Source: Forficula auricularia | Taxonomy: Eukaryota > Arthropoda > Insecta > Dermaptera > Forficulidae | Length of the DNA: 64,000 nucleotides | Assembly (NCBI GenBank): GCA_024734495.1 | Contig: JALMQS010000615.1 | Coordinates: forward strand, 341,173 to 405,172 | Reading direction: 5' to 3' | The notes under the pieces: model-generated | Told to the model about the DNA's origin: nothing | Database searches by the model: none | What the model saw: the letters and a program-made list of their open reading frames with translations, nothing else | In this document: positions 54,756 to 64,000 of the stretch, one piece after another | Layout of the letters: the number at the start of each line of letters is the position of its first letter | How positions within the stretch are numbered: the stretch's first letter is position 1 | Made by a program: the position numbers and the translations under genes

Positions 54756-55720
54756 TTAGGTGACCAGATTTTAACACTGGTGAAGCGGGACACCAATGAC
54801 CAGGGGGTCTTGTTTAAAAAAAAATAGTCTAGAGCAGGGGTCGGCAAACTGCGGCTCGCGAGCCGCATCCGGCTCTTTTGATGTCAAGATGCGGCTCTCC
54901 AGTTCCATGCGCAAGTATTTATAATCATTGAGTGGATATTGATGAGGCAGTCCAAAAAAAAAGATAATTTATACTAACTTTTTATTTTTATTCATAAACC
55001 GACGTTTCGGAGGCTATTCCCTCCTTCTTCAGGTGTTTGAAAGGGAATAGCCTCATCAATATCCACTCAACATCACTTATCAGCCCGTCTCCAAAAATTA
55101 CTCCAATCTTATTAATAATCATACTAATTTATTTTCAAAACTCATAAAAAAGTATTCATATTTAAAGCTATTTATTTTAAATCAAAAATCAAATTTATAT
55201 ACCGAACCCTAAATCAAATACCATAATATTCAAACAAAAATGTTAGTGGCTCTTTGAAAACTGGGAAATTTTGAAAATTGTAACTTTTGGCTCTTCCGTC
55301 TTAAAAGGTTGCCGACCCCCTGATCTAGAGCAACAGAAATTTTATTATCATAGAACGTAAAACATGTATTGTAATTTTTTTTTTTTTTTGGAAATATAAT
55401 ATATAAATTATACATATTACAAAATAAGTATACCTAGTATTTAAAAAACCCTTTATTCTTTCGCATATTTATCATTTGAGTGATTTTTTTTTACTAGATT
55501 AGATTGCTGTTGTTGTTTAAATTGTCATGAAATTTATCGCAAGAACTTGTTAAATTATATTTTACAGATAATATGGCTTTCAAAGTCTCAACGCTTAATT
55601 GTGAACCATTTGTGCGAATTCCTTCCAAAAATCGGGACTTGCTTAAATCGTCGCGGTACTCGGGACAAATTGTTAAAAATCGGGACTGTCCCGCCAAAAG
55701 CGGGACGTCTGGTCACCTTA
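54756..55720. mobile_element. Non-autonomous hAT (outer), 8-bp TSD
   Basis: TTAGGTGACCAGA at the left and TCTGGTCACCTTA at the right. Flanks CTTTTGGA and CTCTTGGA differ at one base. Subterminal AAGCGGGAC/GTCCCGC repeats. Interrupted by the inner hAT 54835-55322. Confidence 0.82.
54835..55322. mobile_element. Non-autonomous hAT (inner), 8-bp TSD
   Basis: CAGGGGTCGGCAAACTGCGG at the left, GGTTGCCGACCCCCTG at the right, flanks GTCTAGAG/ATCTAGAG. It contains a further inverted repeat at 54930-55068 (GAGTGGATATTGATGAGGC and inverse) with CCGACGTTTCGGAGG, a PLE-end-like core. Confidence 0.87.
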
Positions 55721-55901
55721 CTCTTGGATAACCTTTAAGATCGACATTTATTGACATTTCTATCTTCAACAATAATATTAGAAACATTAAATAACAATAA
55801 TGTATAGTAACAATGTCAATAAATTAAATATTCATGGTCTGGCACTAAAAGACAAATTAATCCATTCCAAAATATCTTAATAATCTCCATGAAAATAGTA
55901 T
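55323..55901. other. Rest of outer hAT and AT-rich flank
   Basis: 55721-55901 shows no gene. Confidence 0.45.
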
Positions 55902-55980
55902 CTTATGAGGAGAATTTTCTAGGTTAGGTTTCACAAAAGGAAATATTAAAACAAATGTATGTTTTTTGAGTTTGATTCAC

Positions 55981-56022
55981 TCGATATATATTTCGGGTTA
56001 TTAGCCCATCATCAGGAGTTCA
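55981..56022 (-). ncRNA. Hammerhead-ribozyme-like motif (PLE family 2), left
   Basis: Minus strand CTGATGA, then GGGCTAATAACCC (helix II), GAAA and TATATATC with a short helix III, cleaving after ATC. Same as the right copy at 56949-57000. Confidence 0.75.
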
Positions 56023-56948
56023 AATGAAAACTGAATACAAATTTGTAAAAACATCCAACAAGTAAAATTTTGAGAAAGAAGAGTACGTTCAGAAATTTTT
56101 TTTTTTTTTTTTTCTTCTTCTTAATATAAACAAAATTATTTAAAATAAAATAATTAAAAACAAAATTACAAACAAAATCAAATTACAAACACCAAATATG
56201 TAATCGAATTTAGGAGCCAATTTTTAGTTGATTAATTTTAGCCAAATTAGAATCAATGATTACATCTTTGTCAAAGTCCAATTGATTATTGAGAATACTG
56301 AACTTATTCATAAGTGCCAATTTAATTTCAGTTGATTCTAGAAGAAGAAGTCTGGGACCACTTCTTTCAAAATGAATTGGGGTAGGATTGGAAGTAGAAG
56401 CAGTGTGATTTTTCGAATGTAAATGAAGAGCGAAAGCAGAGGTAGAATCTGAATTAATATCGTTAGATCTGTTAAGGACTCTTACTCTACTATTAATTCA
56501 GATTCTACCTCTGCTTTCGCTCTTCATTTACATTCGAAAAATCACACTGCTTCTACTTCCAATCCTACCCCAATTCATTTTGAAAGAAGTGGTCCCAGAC
56601 TTCTTCTTCTAGAATCAACTGAAATTAAATTGGCACTTATGAATAAGTTCAGTATTCTCAATAATCAATTGGACTTTGACAAAGATGTAATCATTGATTC
56701 TAATTTGGCTAAAATTAATAAATTAAAAATTGGCTCCTAAATTCGATTACATATTTGGTGTTTTTATAATTTGTTTTTTGTTTTTAATTTGATTTTGTTT
56801 GTAATTTTGTTTTTAATTTTTAATTTTTTTATTTTAAATTTTAACATTTTGTTTATATTAAGAAGAAGAAAATTTTTTTTCTGAACGTACTCTTCTTTCT
56901 CAAAATTTTACTTGTTGAATGTTTTTACAAATTTGTATTCAGTTTTCA

Positions 56949-57000
56949 TTTGAACTCCTGATGATGGGCTAATAACCCGAAATATATATCGAGTGAATCA
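56949..57000 (+). ncRNA. Hammerhead-ribozyme-like motif (PLE family 2), right
   Basis: TTTGAACTC, CTGATGA, helix II GGG-CTAATAA-CCC, GAAA, helix III AT-ATAT-AT, cleavage triplet ATC, then GAGTGAATCAAA. Helix I forms from ACTC/GAGT plus TTTGA/TCAAA. All core positions of the hammerhead are present. Confidence 0.78.
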
Positions 57001-57071
57001 AACTCAAAAAACATACATTTGTTTTAATATTTCCTTTTGTGAAACCTAACCTAGAAAATTCTCCTCATAAG

Positions 57072-57826
57072 TTACTTATAATGTTTCACCTAGAACCGAC
57101 ACCTAAATCCTTAAAAATTATCCATGAAAATATACAATTTACTTCTGAAATCGGTACAAATAATACTCTCGCTTTCTTGGGCCTTCAAATAACTATTTCG
57201 CATCAAAAATTACACTACGAAATATATAGAAAACCCACTTTCACGGACACTGTCATTCCCTTCTCATCTAATCACCCCATTAATACTAAATTTGCAGCTT
57301 TCTATTCAATGATTCATAGACTCCTCAGTATACCCATGAATACTATAAATTTCAATAAAGAGCTTAACATCATTCAGAAAATAGCCCTGAATAATGGTTA
57401 TAACATTTCGACTATGAACAAAATTTATAATAAAATCAAACATAAATTCACTTACACTCATTACAATCTGGAACTGAACAAATATATAGAAGAATACCCT
57501 TCATTTCTAATCATCTGACATATCTATTAGCTTATACCCTCAGATCATATGGAATCACTCCTGCTTTATACAACAACAATTTAGGCTCCCAATTAATTAA
57601 CAATAAAATAAACAAAATTAATAAATTAGAAAAATAAGGAGTGTATAAATTAACTTGTCACGATTGTGATGCTTTTTATATAGGGCAGACAGGTCGTTCA
57701 TTCAAAATACGTTACTCTGAGCATGTAAGAGTTCTTAATCGTCTCAATAGATCCGATAACATTAATTTAGATTCGACTTCAGCCTTCGCAATTCATTTAC
57801 ATGAATTCAATAAAAAAAATTCTTAA
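57072..57826 (+). pseudogene. PLE family 2 RT thumb and GIY-YIG fragments
   Basis: 57078-57518 encodes PTPKSLKIIHENIQFTSEIG, NTLAFLGLQITIS, YRKPTFTDTVIPFSS and KFAAFYSMIHRLLSIP, the region after the RT catalytic box (box itself absent). After a frame change, 57641-57826 encodes GVYKLTCHDCDAFYIGQTGR with RYSEHVR, the GIY-YIG nuclease. It ends at a stop. It follows the palindrome directly, giving the tandem arrangement common in PLEs. Confidence 0.85.
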
Positions 57827-57829
57827 TAA

Positions 57830-58590
57830 TTATTTTTAACAATTATTTTACTTATCAAATAATAATGATCAAATATTTAATTATTAATTAAATAATTTAA
57901 TAATTTTTCGACACTGTTCTGAGACATTCCAGAGAGTATGCAAGTCTTCTGGATGATTCCAGTTCCAATTCACTTATTTTGGCCCTTTCTAATTTCTTCG
58001 TAGCCTTTACATTTCCAGATTTTACAACACAATAAAATGAATAATAGAAAAATAAAATAAAAATATTTTACCCGTTTACATATGTCAGAGAGGTTCGCAT
58101 CCCGCAGGTGAGCCAGATGGCCCGGATTGCTGTTACTGGCACTCGGGTTCGATTCCCGAGGGGGTGGAAAACAACCCCTCTGACATATAGGTAATTAAAA
58201 ATATTCCATTCCATCGGATTTAATAGATGACACCATCTTATGATTTTCTTGTAAATTTGAATCTATTACCATCGGCAAATTAATATCTTTCTTATCAAAA
58301 AGTTTAAATAGATATATTAAGTAGAAAATAATCTCTTAAATCTGAGTATAACGAAGTTTTAAGATGATTATAAACACTTATTTTCATTGTTATGAATTTT
58401 CGATTTAATAATTAATTATTTAATCATTATTATTTGATAATTAAGTTAAATAATTGTTAAAAACAATTATTAAGATTTTTTTGAGATTTAATTGATTCAT
58501 GTATTTTTTTTATTTGATGTATAAAAAAATAGTTCTTATGAAAGTTGTTCAGTTTTTTTTGTAGATTAAGTAGACGTATAGAAAAATATA
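57830..58590. repeat. AT-rich fold-back repeat around a tRNA-like core
   Basis: AATAATTATTTTTAACAATTA at 57827 is mirrored near 58450, and the same unit with other contents occurs at 60170-60990 (CACTGTTCTGAGACATTCC is shared). Family unknown. Confidence 0.5.
58085..58190 (+). repeat. tRNA-like element with short inverted ends
   Basis: TATGTCAGAGAGGTT at the left is mirrored by AACCCCTCTGACATA at the right. Inside are GTGAGCCAGATGGCCCGG (box A-like) and GGGTTCGATTCCCGAG (box B). A SINE head or tRNA-derived fold-back; no A tail. Confidence 0.5.
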
Positions 58591-58595
58591 GCGTT

Positions 58596-58772
58596 CCTAT
58601 TTAAAAAACAGAAGTTGATCTTGAAATACCCTTGAAAGCTTGTTCTACGCCGACAACCAATAATGTAGTTTAGTTTCCCGTTTGATATAAATAAACTTAT
58701 ATTTGAAATTTTTTCCATATAATGCACTGTTTTTGAGTTATAAAATTGTCTCAAGATAAAAAACTCACCCGG
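58596..58772. mobile_element. Mariner-type MITE end fragment
   Basis: Same terminal sequence as 60995-61164, ending CTCACCCGG|TA. Confidence 0.65.
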
Positions 58773-59369
58773 TATATACAAGAATTGCTTATTTAATAAT
58801 ACTATAATATAAGATATACTATATATGGGATAAAAGTAAAAAAAATAAGTTTGAAAGTTTATTATTATATTATAATTAATTTAAATTTTCCTCTCGTGTG
58901 ATATATAATATAGAGTAATTGTCCGGTTAAATGGAAGGGAGTCTGAGGGTCAAATGACCAGCTGGTTGCTCTCTGGGTGGTGTTTTTGGAGGGAAAGGTC
59001 ACTGGGTGAGGAGGGGGCAGAGGTCATCCGGGGAGCAGCCCCGGGCCACACACCACCACCCGCCCCCCATTGACCTTTACCTTCTCACCCGCGTTGCTAT
59101 TTAGTTATTTATTCATTTGGGGGTTGGTTTTTTTTTGTTTTTTACTCCACTGATTCAAAAATTTGTTGCCATTTTTATTAGTTCAAAAGATAGGAGAATA
59201 ACTCACAAAAAAGAACAATAATTCGGTTATATTTCAATTAAAAACTAAATATATTATTTTTAGATAGAAAATTAAATAATAGAATATCATTGGATTGATG
59301 AGGATGATGACGTCATAGTATCTATAGTTCACACCTGGATGAAAAATTACAAATTGGAGAGTAGATATA
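58773..59369. other. No gene; GC-rich patch
   Basis: 58925-59095 is GC-rich (GGCAGAGGTCATCCGGGGAG) between AT-rich flanks. No frame or element recognised. Confidence 0.4.
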
Positions 59370-61164
59370 CCGGGTGACTATTTTATCTTGAGACAGTCTT
59401 ATAACTCAAAAACAATACATTATCTGAAAAAAGTTTCAAATAAAAGTTTATTTATATCAGGGGAAACTAAACAACGTTTTGTTTGTCGACTTAGAACAAG
59501 CTTTCATGGGTGTTTTGAGGTCAAGTTCTGTTTTTACTTTATCCAATGCGAAGCATGGGATAAAGTATTGGAATCGCTCTCGCGGCAAGCGCGACTTCAA
59601 AGGGTCCTCAGGTAAAGACTACGGAACCCATGGACTCAATTAAGGTCACAAATTGAAGTATTCAATGAGATTGAATTTTAGCACGTGACGGTTTTGCCAA
59701 AAATTACCTGGGGTCTCGCCGAGAGGCCAAAAAGTGCCATTTTTTTTTGGAAGTGCGTGCGGATGGATGGATGGATGGATGGATGTGTGTGTGTGTGTGT
59801 TATAGTTTTTTCGTCCACGAATTTTTCCACACCGTTGCACCGAATGAATTGAAATTGAAAACCTACCAGTATTTTAACAAAATGAAGCGCTGATTAGTTT
59901 TTGGTACATATCGGTCCACAAACATTAGTACTTTATTTCAGTACTTTTTAGTTTTTTCTAAATATCTTGAAAATGACTTAACCAATTTTGATGAAATTTA
60001 ATATCCTAATTAAGTACCTTGGGACCCACAAAAAAGGTTAAATAAAGTTTTTAGTAAAATTATATTTTAAAGTACTTTACTCTAGAACATATTAATATTT
60101 CAAATGAATTTGGATAAAGTTTAGCAACGATCCGTTGCAGTTTATTTAAATAGATACCTATATGTTTCTGTATAGATTCTTAATCTAGAAAAAAAAACTG
60201 AACATTTATTTAAACTTTTTTTTATACGACATCAAAATAAAAAAAAATTAAATCAATTAGATCTCAAAAAAAATTTTAATAATTATTTTTAACAATCAAT
60301 CAACTTAATTATCAAATAATAATGATTAAATAATTAATTATTAAATAAATAATTTAATAATTTTTTCGACACTGTTCTGAGACATTCCAGAGTGTATTTA
60401 TTGCAAGTCTTTTGGATGAATTCCAGTTTCAATTTATTTTGTTTTTTAACAAATTTACAACACGATGAAATGAAGCTTGTGAGGGTGTATCCCTATCAGC
60501 AAAACGCTCGGCATCCATTTCAATGGGAGTCCCAAAACACTTCTTGCACATTCACCATAAATTAAGACCATTTCAATCTGTCTGCAACAAAAAATGCTCG
60601 ATTTTTATTATGGTAATACAATAAACTATCCACTGGATTGAGACAAGAAATAAACTTTTTTAAACTCAAGAATTATAACTAGTTCTAATAAGTAGAAAAT
60701 AATCTCTTAAATCTGTGTATAATGAAGTTTTAAGATCATTATAAACACTTATTTTCATTGTTGTAACTTTTCGATTTAATAATTATTTATTTAATAATTA
60801 ATTATTTGATCATTATTAATTTATAATTAAGTTGAATAATTGTTAAAAATAATTATTAGGATTTTTTTTGAGATCTAATTAATTTAGTATTTTTTGTTAT
60901 TTGATGTCAAATTAAAATATAGTTCTAATAAAAGTTGTTCAGTTTTTTTTTGTAGATTTATAATATGTACAGAAACATATAGGTTTCTATTTAAAAACAG
61001 AACTTCACATTGAAATACCCTTGAAAGCTTGTTCTAGGTCGACAAACAATAGCGTAGTTTAGTTTCCCCCTTGATATAAATAAACTTTTATTTGAAACTT
61101 TTTTTCATATAATGCCCTGTTTTTGAGTTATAAAACTGTCTCAAGATAAAAAAAACTCACCCGA
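59370..61164. mobile_element. 1.8-kb element with long TIRs and TA flanks
   Basis: CCGGGTGACTATTTTATCTT at the left is mirrored at the right, ending TCACCCGA, with TA outside both ends (59368-59369, 61165-61166). The TIRs are about 165 bp. The interior holds a separate insertion at 59536-60150 and the fold-back unit 60170-60990. No transposase seen. Confidence 0.72.
59536..60150 (+). mobile_element. Helitron/Helentron-like insertion
   Basis: Starts with the hairpin ACTTTATCC-AATGCGAAGCAT-GGGATAAAGT. It contains (GGAT)n(GT)n at 59761-59800, ACCAATTTTGATGAAATTTA and, near its end, TTTAGCAACGATCCGTTGC shared with the Helitron at 28974-30142. Boundaries are approximate. Confidence 0.45.
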
Positions 61165-61252
61165 TATAATAATCTTTAAAAATTACTTTAATTATTTTAA
61201 ATTAATAACCAGTTGCGAAGCCCGCCTTGGCTTGATTAAATAAATACAATAA

Positions 61253-61883
61253 CACTGTTCGACAAAAAATTGCTCCTCGTAAACCTAACACTGGATTCCA
61301 GTAGAGTTTTCTACGCTGATTATTCTTCAATTTTCCAATTTTTTACAACTCGTCACAGTTTTCAGATATTATCGGTCAAAATTACGAAAAAGGCCATTTC
61401 GACCCATTTTCGAGTGTCATTAAATATTAATAACAGCAATATTTGAAATCAAAATATTTTGTTGACGTAATAGAAAAGAGCCTCCTCTTTGATTTTCAAA
61501 TTACCACTTGTTTTTAGCTCAATTAAAACTCGAGTTATAACTAAAAAACTAAATCTACGTGATTATAAAGGATAAAAAACATAGATAATAACATAAGGTC
61601 TTACATTTTTAGTTATAACTCGAGTTCTAATTGAGTCAAACACAATTGGTAATTTGAAAATCAAAGAGGAAGCTTGTTTTCTATTACGTCAACAAAATAT
61701 TTTGATTTCAAATATTTCTGTTTTATATTTAATGGGACTCGAAAATGGGTCGAAACTTTTTCATCATTTTTGACGTATTGTAAAAAATCAGAAAATTGCG
61801 GGATAATAGGCGTAGAAAACTCTACTGGAATCCATTGTTACGTTTACGAGGAGCAATTTTTGTTTAATTTTTGTCGAGCAGCG
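61253..61883. mobile_element. Palindromic MITE, 3-bp TAA TSD, copy A
   Basis: CACTGTTCGACAAAAAATTG at the left and TTTTTGTCGAGCAGCG at the right, with TAA outside both ends. The arms are about 300 bp. TAA/TTA duplications suit PIF/Harbinger; CACTG ends would also allow a CACTA-type element. Confidence 0.75.
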
Positions 61884-62247
61884 TAATTAATAACAAAAAA
61901 AAAAAAAAATTATCCACGCAAGCTTTCACGGGTACTAAACTTAAAAAGGTATAAATTTTATTTTTATCTCGAAGTTATTTTTATATTTATCTAAGAAGAC
62001 TCTACATATTTCACCTTGTCAAGCGGACTGAGTGACAAGTTTATACAGGCTGAAATAATTTTTATTAATCGAATTTAAGGCTTTTGTAATATAATGTTTT
62101 TGAATTTAATTGTTTAGTAAACAAACTATTAACCTTAACAACAATATATAAAAGATAAATAAATATTATTTACTTAATTGGATATTAATTAAATTTTGTT
62201 TATTTACCTCCCAACAATAGTGTCTTAAGTAATTTTTATTTATCTTA
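61884..62247. other. Repeat arm and AT-rich DNA
   Basis: 62115-62215 is another copy of the arm at 37455-37560 (AACCTTAACAACAATATAT). Confidence 0.5.
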
Positions 62248-62524
62248 TCTTATTATTATTATATTAAACGAGCAATTCTTGTATATATATATATATACAT
62301 ATAGAATCGGTTTCTCGAAAATGGCTCTAGCGATTTCGCTGAAAATGAGGTAAACTTTTCAAAATTTTCTTGTCCGAGAGAGACGAACTAATGGTTTAAA
62401 TTTTAATTGATTGATCTACCAATATCCGCGCCATTTTTACTAATTTCCTCGAATCCCTACATTTATTAACTAATAAACAAAAAAGTGAAAACTAATTTAC
62501 GCTAGAAACGTCGTTCCTTATAAA
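62248..62524 (+). mobile_element. Helitron 5' fragment
   Basis: A|TCTTATTATTATTATATT, then AAACGAGCAATTCTTG and GGCTCTAGCGATTTCGCTG. No 3' hairpin follows. Confidence 0.5.
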
Positions 62525-62764
62525 TCTTATTATATTAAACGAGCAATTCTTGTATATATCAATCGGGTTCTCGAAAACGGCTCTAACGATTTGGATGAAT
62601 TTCACGGGTTAGGCGGTTTATGGGTTGACAATTCGATCTTTTACGGTCTCATCTTCTGCTAAATTGTTTTTGATAGGTCTTTTTGTTAATTGAAATAATT
62701 ATTCACAGGTGGTTGTCTCGATAAAAATGTATAATTACATTTTTATTCAATTTCCTTTTAATTA
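62525..62764 (+). mobile_element. Helitron 5' fragment, second copy
   Basis: A|TCTTATTATATTAAACGAGC with CACGGGTTAGGCGG and GACAATTCGATC. It shows the uninterrupted form of the region where the Helitron at 26159 carries a LINE. Confidence 0.6.
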
Positions 62765-63417
62765 CATTGCTCGACAGAAATTAAACAAAAATTTGTAACC
62801 GTAAACCTAACAATGGATTCCAGTAGAGTTTTCTACGCTGATTATCATGCAATTTCCCGATTTTTTACAACAGGTGAGAGTTTTGAGATATTATCGGTCA
62901 AAACGACGAAAAAGGCCATTTTGACCTATTTTCAAGCTCCATTAGACATTAAACAGCAATATTTAAAATCAAAATATTTCATTGACGTAATAGAAACCAG
63001 CTTCCTCTTTGATTTTCAAATCATCACTTGAATTTAGCTCAATTAGAACTCAAGTTATATCTAAAAAACTAAAACTACGTGAATATAAAGGATAATCAAT
63101 ATAGATAAAAACATATGGTCTTAGTATTTTAGTTATAACTCGAGTTCTAATTGAGATAAATTCAAGAAGTAATTTGAAAATCAAAGAGGAAGCTGTTTTA
63201 TATTATGTCAATAAAATATTTTGATTTCAAATATTGCTGTTTAATATCTAATGGAACTCAAAACTAGATCAAAATGGCCTTTTTCGTCGTTTTAACCGAT
63301 AACATCTCAAAACTCTGACCTGTTGTAAAAAATCGGGAAATTGCATGATAATCAGCATATAAAACTCTACTGGAATCCATTGTTAGGTGTAAGGTTCCAA
63401 ATTTTTGTCGACCAGTG
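62765..63417. mobile_element. Palindromic MITE, 3-bp TTA TSD, copy B
   Basis: CATTGCTCGACAGAAATT at the left and TTTTTGTCGACCAGTG at the right, with TTA outside both ends. About 80 percent similar by eye to copy A at 61253-61883, and in the same orientation. Confidence 0.75.
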
Positions 63418-63722
63418 TTATTAAATTGTTTTTTAATTTTATATCCCACTAATAATTCATTTTAAATATTATTATATATGAGAATTTGCCAATTTGATTA
63501 ATTGGAGGTATTATTTATTAAATATTAAATGATTAAATTATCAAAAATAATATTAATATATCACTTTGTACTAAAGCAAAAAATTATCGGTGTTCCAGGT
63601 ACTGTAATTTTAAGCTTTTCTAATAAAATTTTCTTTCTTTAAACCTTTTATAAATTTATTTTACATTTCCATATGTGGGCATGAGAATTGTTTCAAATTT
63701 CCATTTTATATTTTATAATAAC

Positions 63723-63755
<33 letters not shown>

Positions 63756-64000
63756 TTTAAAGCGTGTTTAAAAGTTTCCCTCCCAGCCCCTACAACAAGT
63801 GGATGGAAATTGTTTGGCTTTGTCATTTCCATTACAATTTCATTATTTTCACTCCATTTCAAAAATATTACATTAGAAATTCACAATTACTTTTCTTCTT
63901 GTTGCGTGTGGAATATAGATTTGATATTATTTATATATTATACATGGGGTCATGGGGGGTATATACACCCATCTATAGAATCTATCTATCCATTCCATTT
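63418..64000. other. AT-rich DNA with (AAT)n
   Basis: An AAT/AATA microsatellite at about 63718-63755. No gene. Confidence 0.6.

Larger units (their letters stand above)
55902..57071. mobile_element. 1.17-kb palindrome of PLE family 2
   Basis: Two arms of about 550 bp face each other around 56451-56490. Each arm carries, from outside in, CTTATGAGGAGAATTTTC, a hammerhead motif, an AT-rich spacer and the last ~80 codons of a PLE protein. Read on the plus strand from about 56490 the arm encodes SDSTSAFALHLHSKNHTAST and SGPRLLLLESTEIKLALMNK up to a stop near 56738. The arms are nearly identical, which implies a recent event or gene conversion. Confidence 0.85.

Overview
This window looks like a gene-poor, AT-rich animal nuclear genome, not prokaryotic DNA. 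There are no operons or ribosome binding sites. There are spliced exons, a tRNA-derived SINE with a poly(A) tail, a nuclear copy of mitochondrial genes, and dense transposon debris. The ND6 and ND4L fragments, the style of the serotonin-receptor exons and an initiator-like TCAGT fit an arthropod, possibly a crustacean. That placement is inference.

Host genes. Two minus-strand exons (38991-39173 and 10187-10345) share splice phase 1. Together they encode TM5 and part of the third intracellular loop of a biogenic-amine GPCR, most like a 5-HT1-type serotonin receptor. The 28.6 kb intron between them is filled with transposons. A second gene seems to lie inside that intron on the plus strand. It has a possible promoter near 25400-25480, a 5' UTR exon, a start codon at 25716 that splits in phase with an exon at 31087-31185, and further exon-like blocks at 33512-33578, 33718-33927 and perhaps 36935-36991. 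I cannot name its product.

Mobile DNA, left to right. 1-10186: Helitron 5' piece, fold-back elements, tRNA-like repeats, a Tc1 transposase gene with a putative 63-nt intron, and a Penelope-like element (PLE) with a 12-bp target duplication. 10346-19125: RTE-type LINE with a 13-bp duplication, three Helitrons, a palindromic mariner-type MITE and a SINE. 19172-25150: two non-autonomous hAT elements (one with a perfect 8-bp duplication) and smaller MITEs. 25400-38990: plus-strand gene, Helitrons, LINE fragments and a PLE inserted into a LINE. 39200-49300: NUMT, SINE, an RTE LINE between inverted arms, a Helitron and the longest PLE copy (RT plus GIY-YIG). 49300-64000: Helitron pieces, hAT nested in hAT, a 1.2 kb palindromic PLE, and large terminal-inverted-repeat elements.

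The most notable non-coding signal is a set of hammerhead-ribozyme-like motifs in two PLE families, in inverted orientation at the ends of copies. Such ribozymes are known from PLEs, so this is a well-formed example and not a new class. I found no undescribed defence or metabolic system. Repeat boundaries were read by eye, so outer limits without a target-site duplication are approximate.
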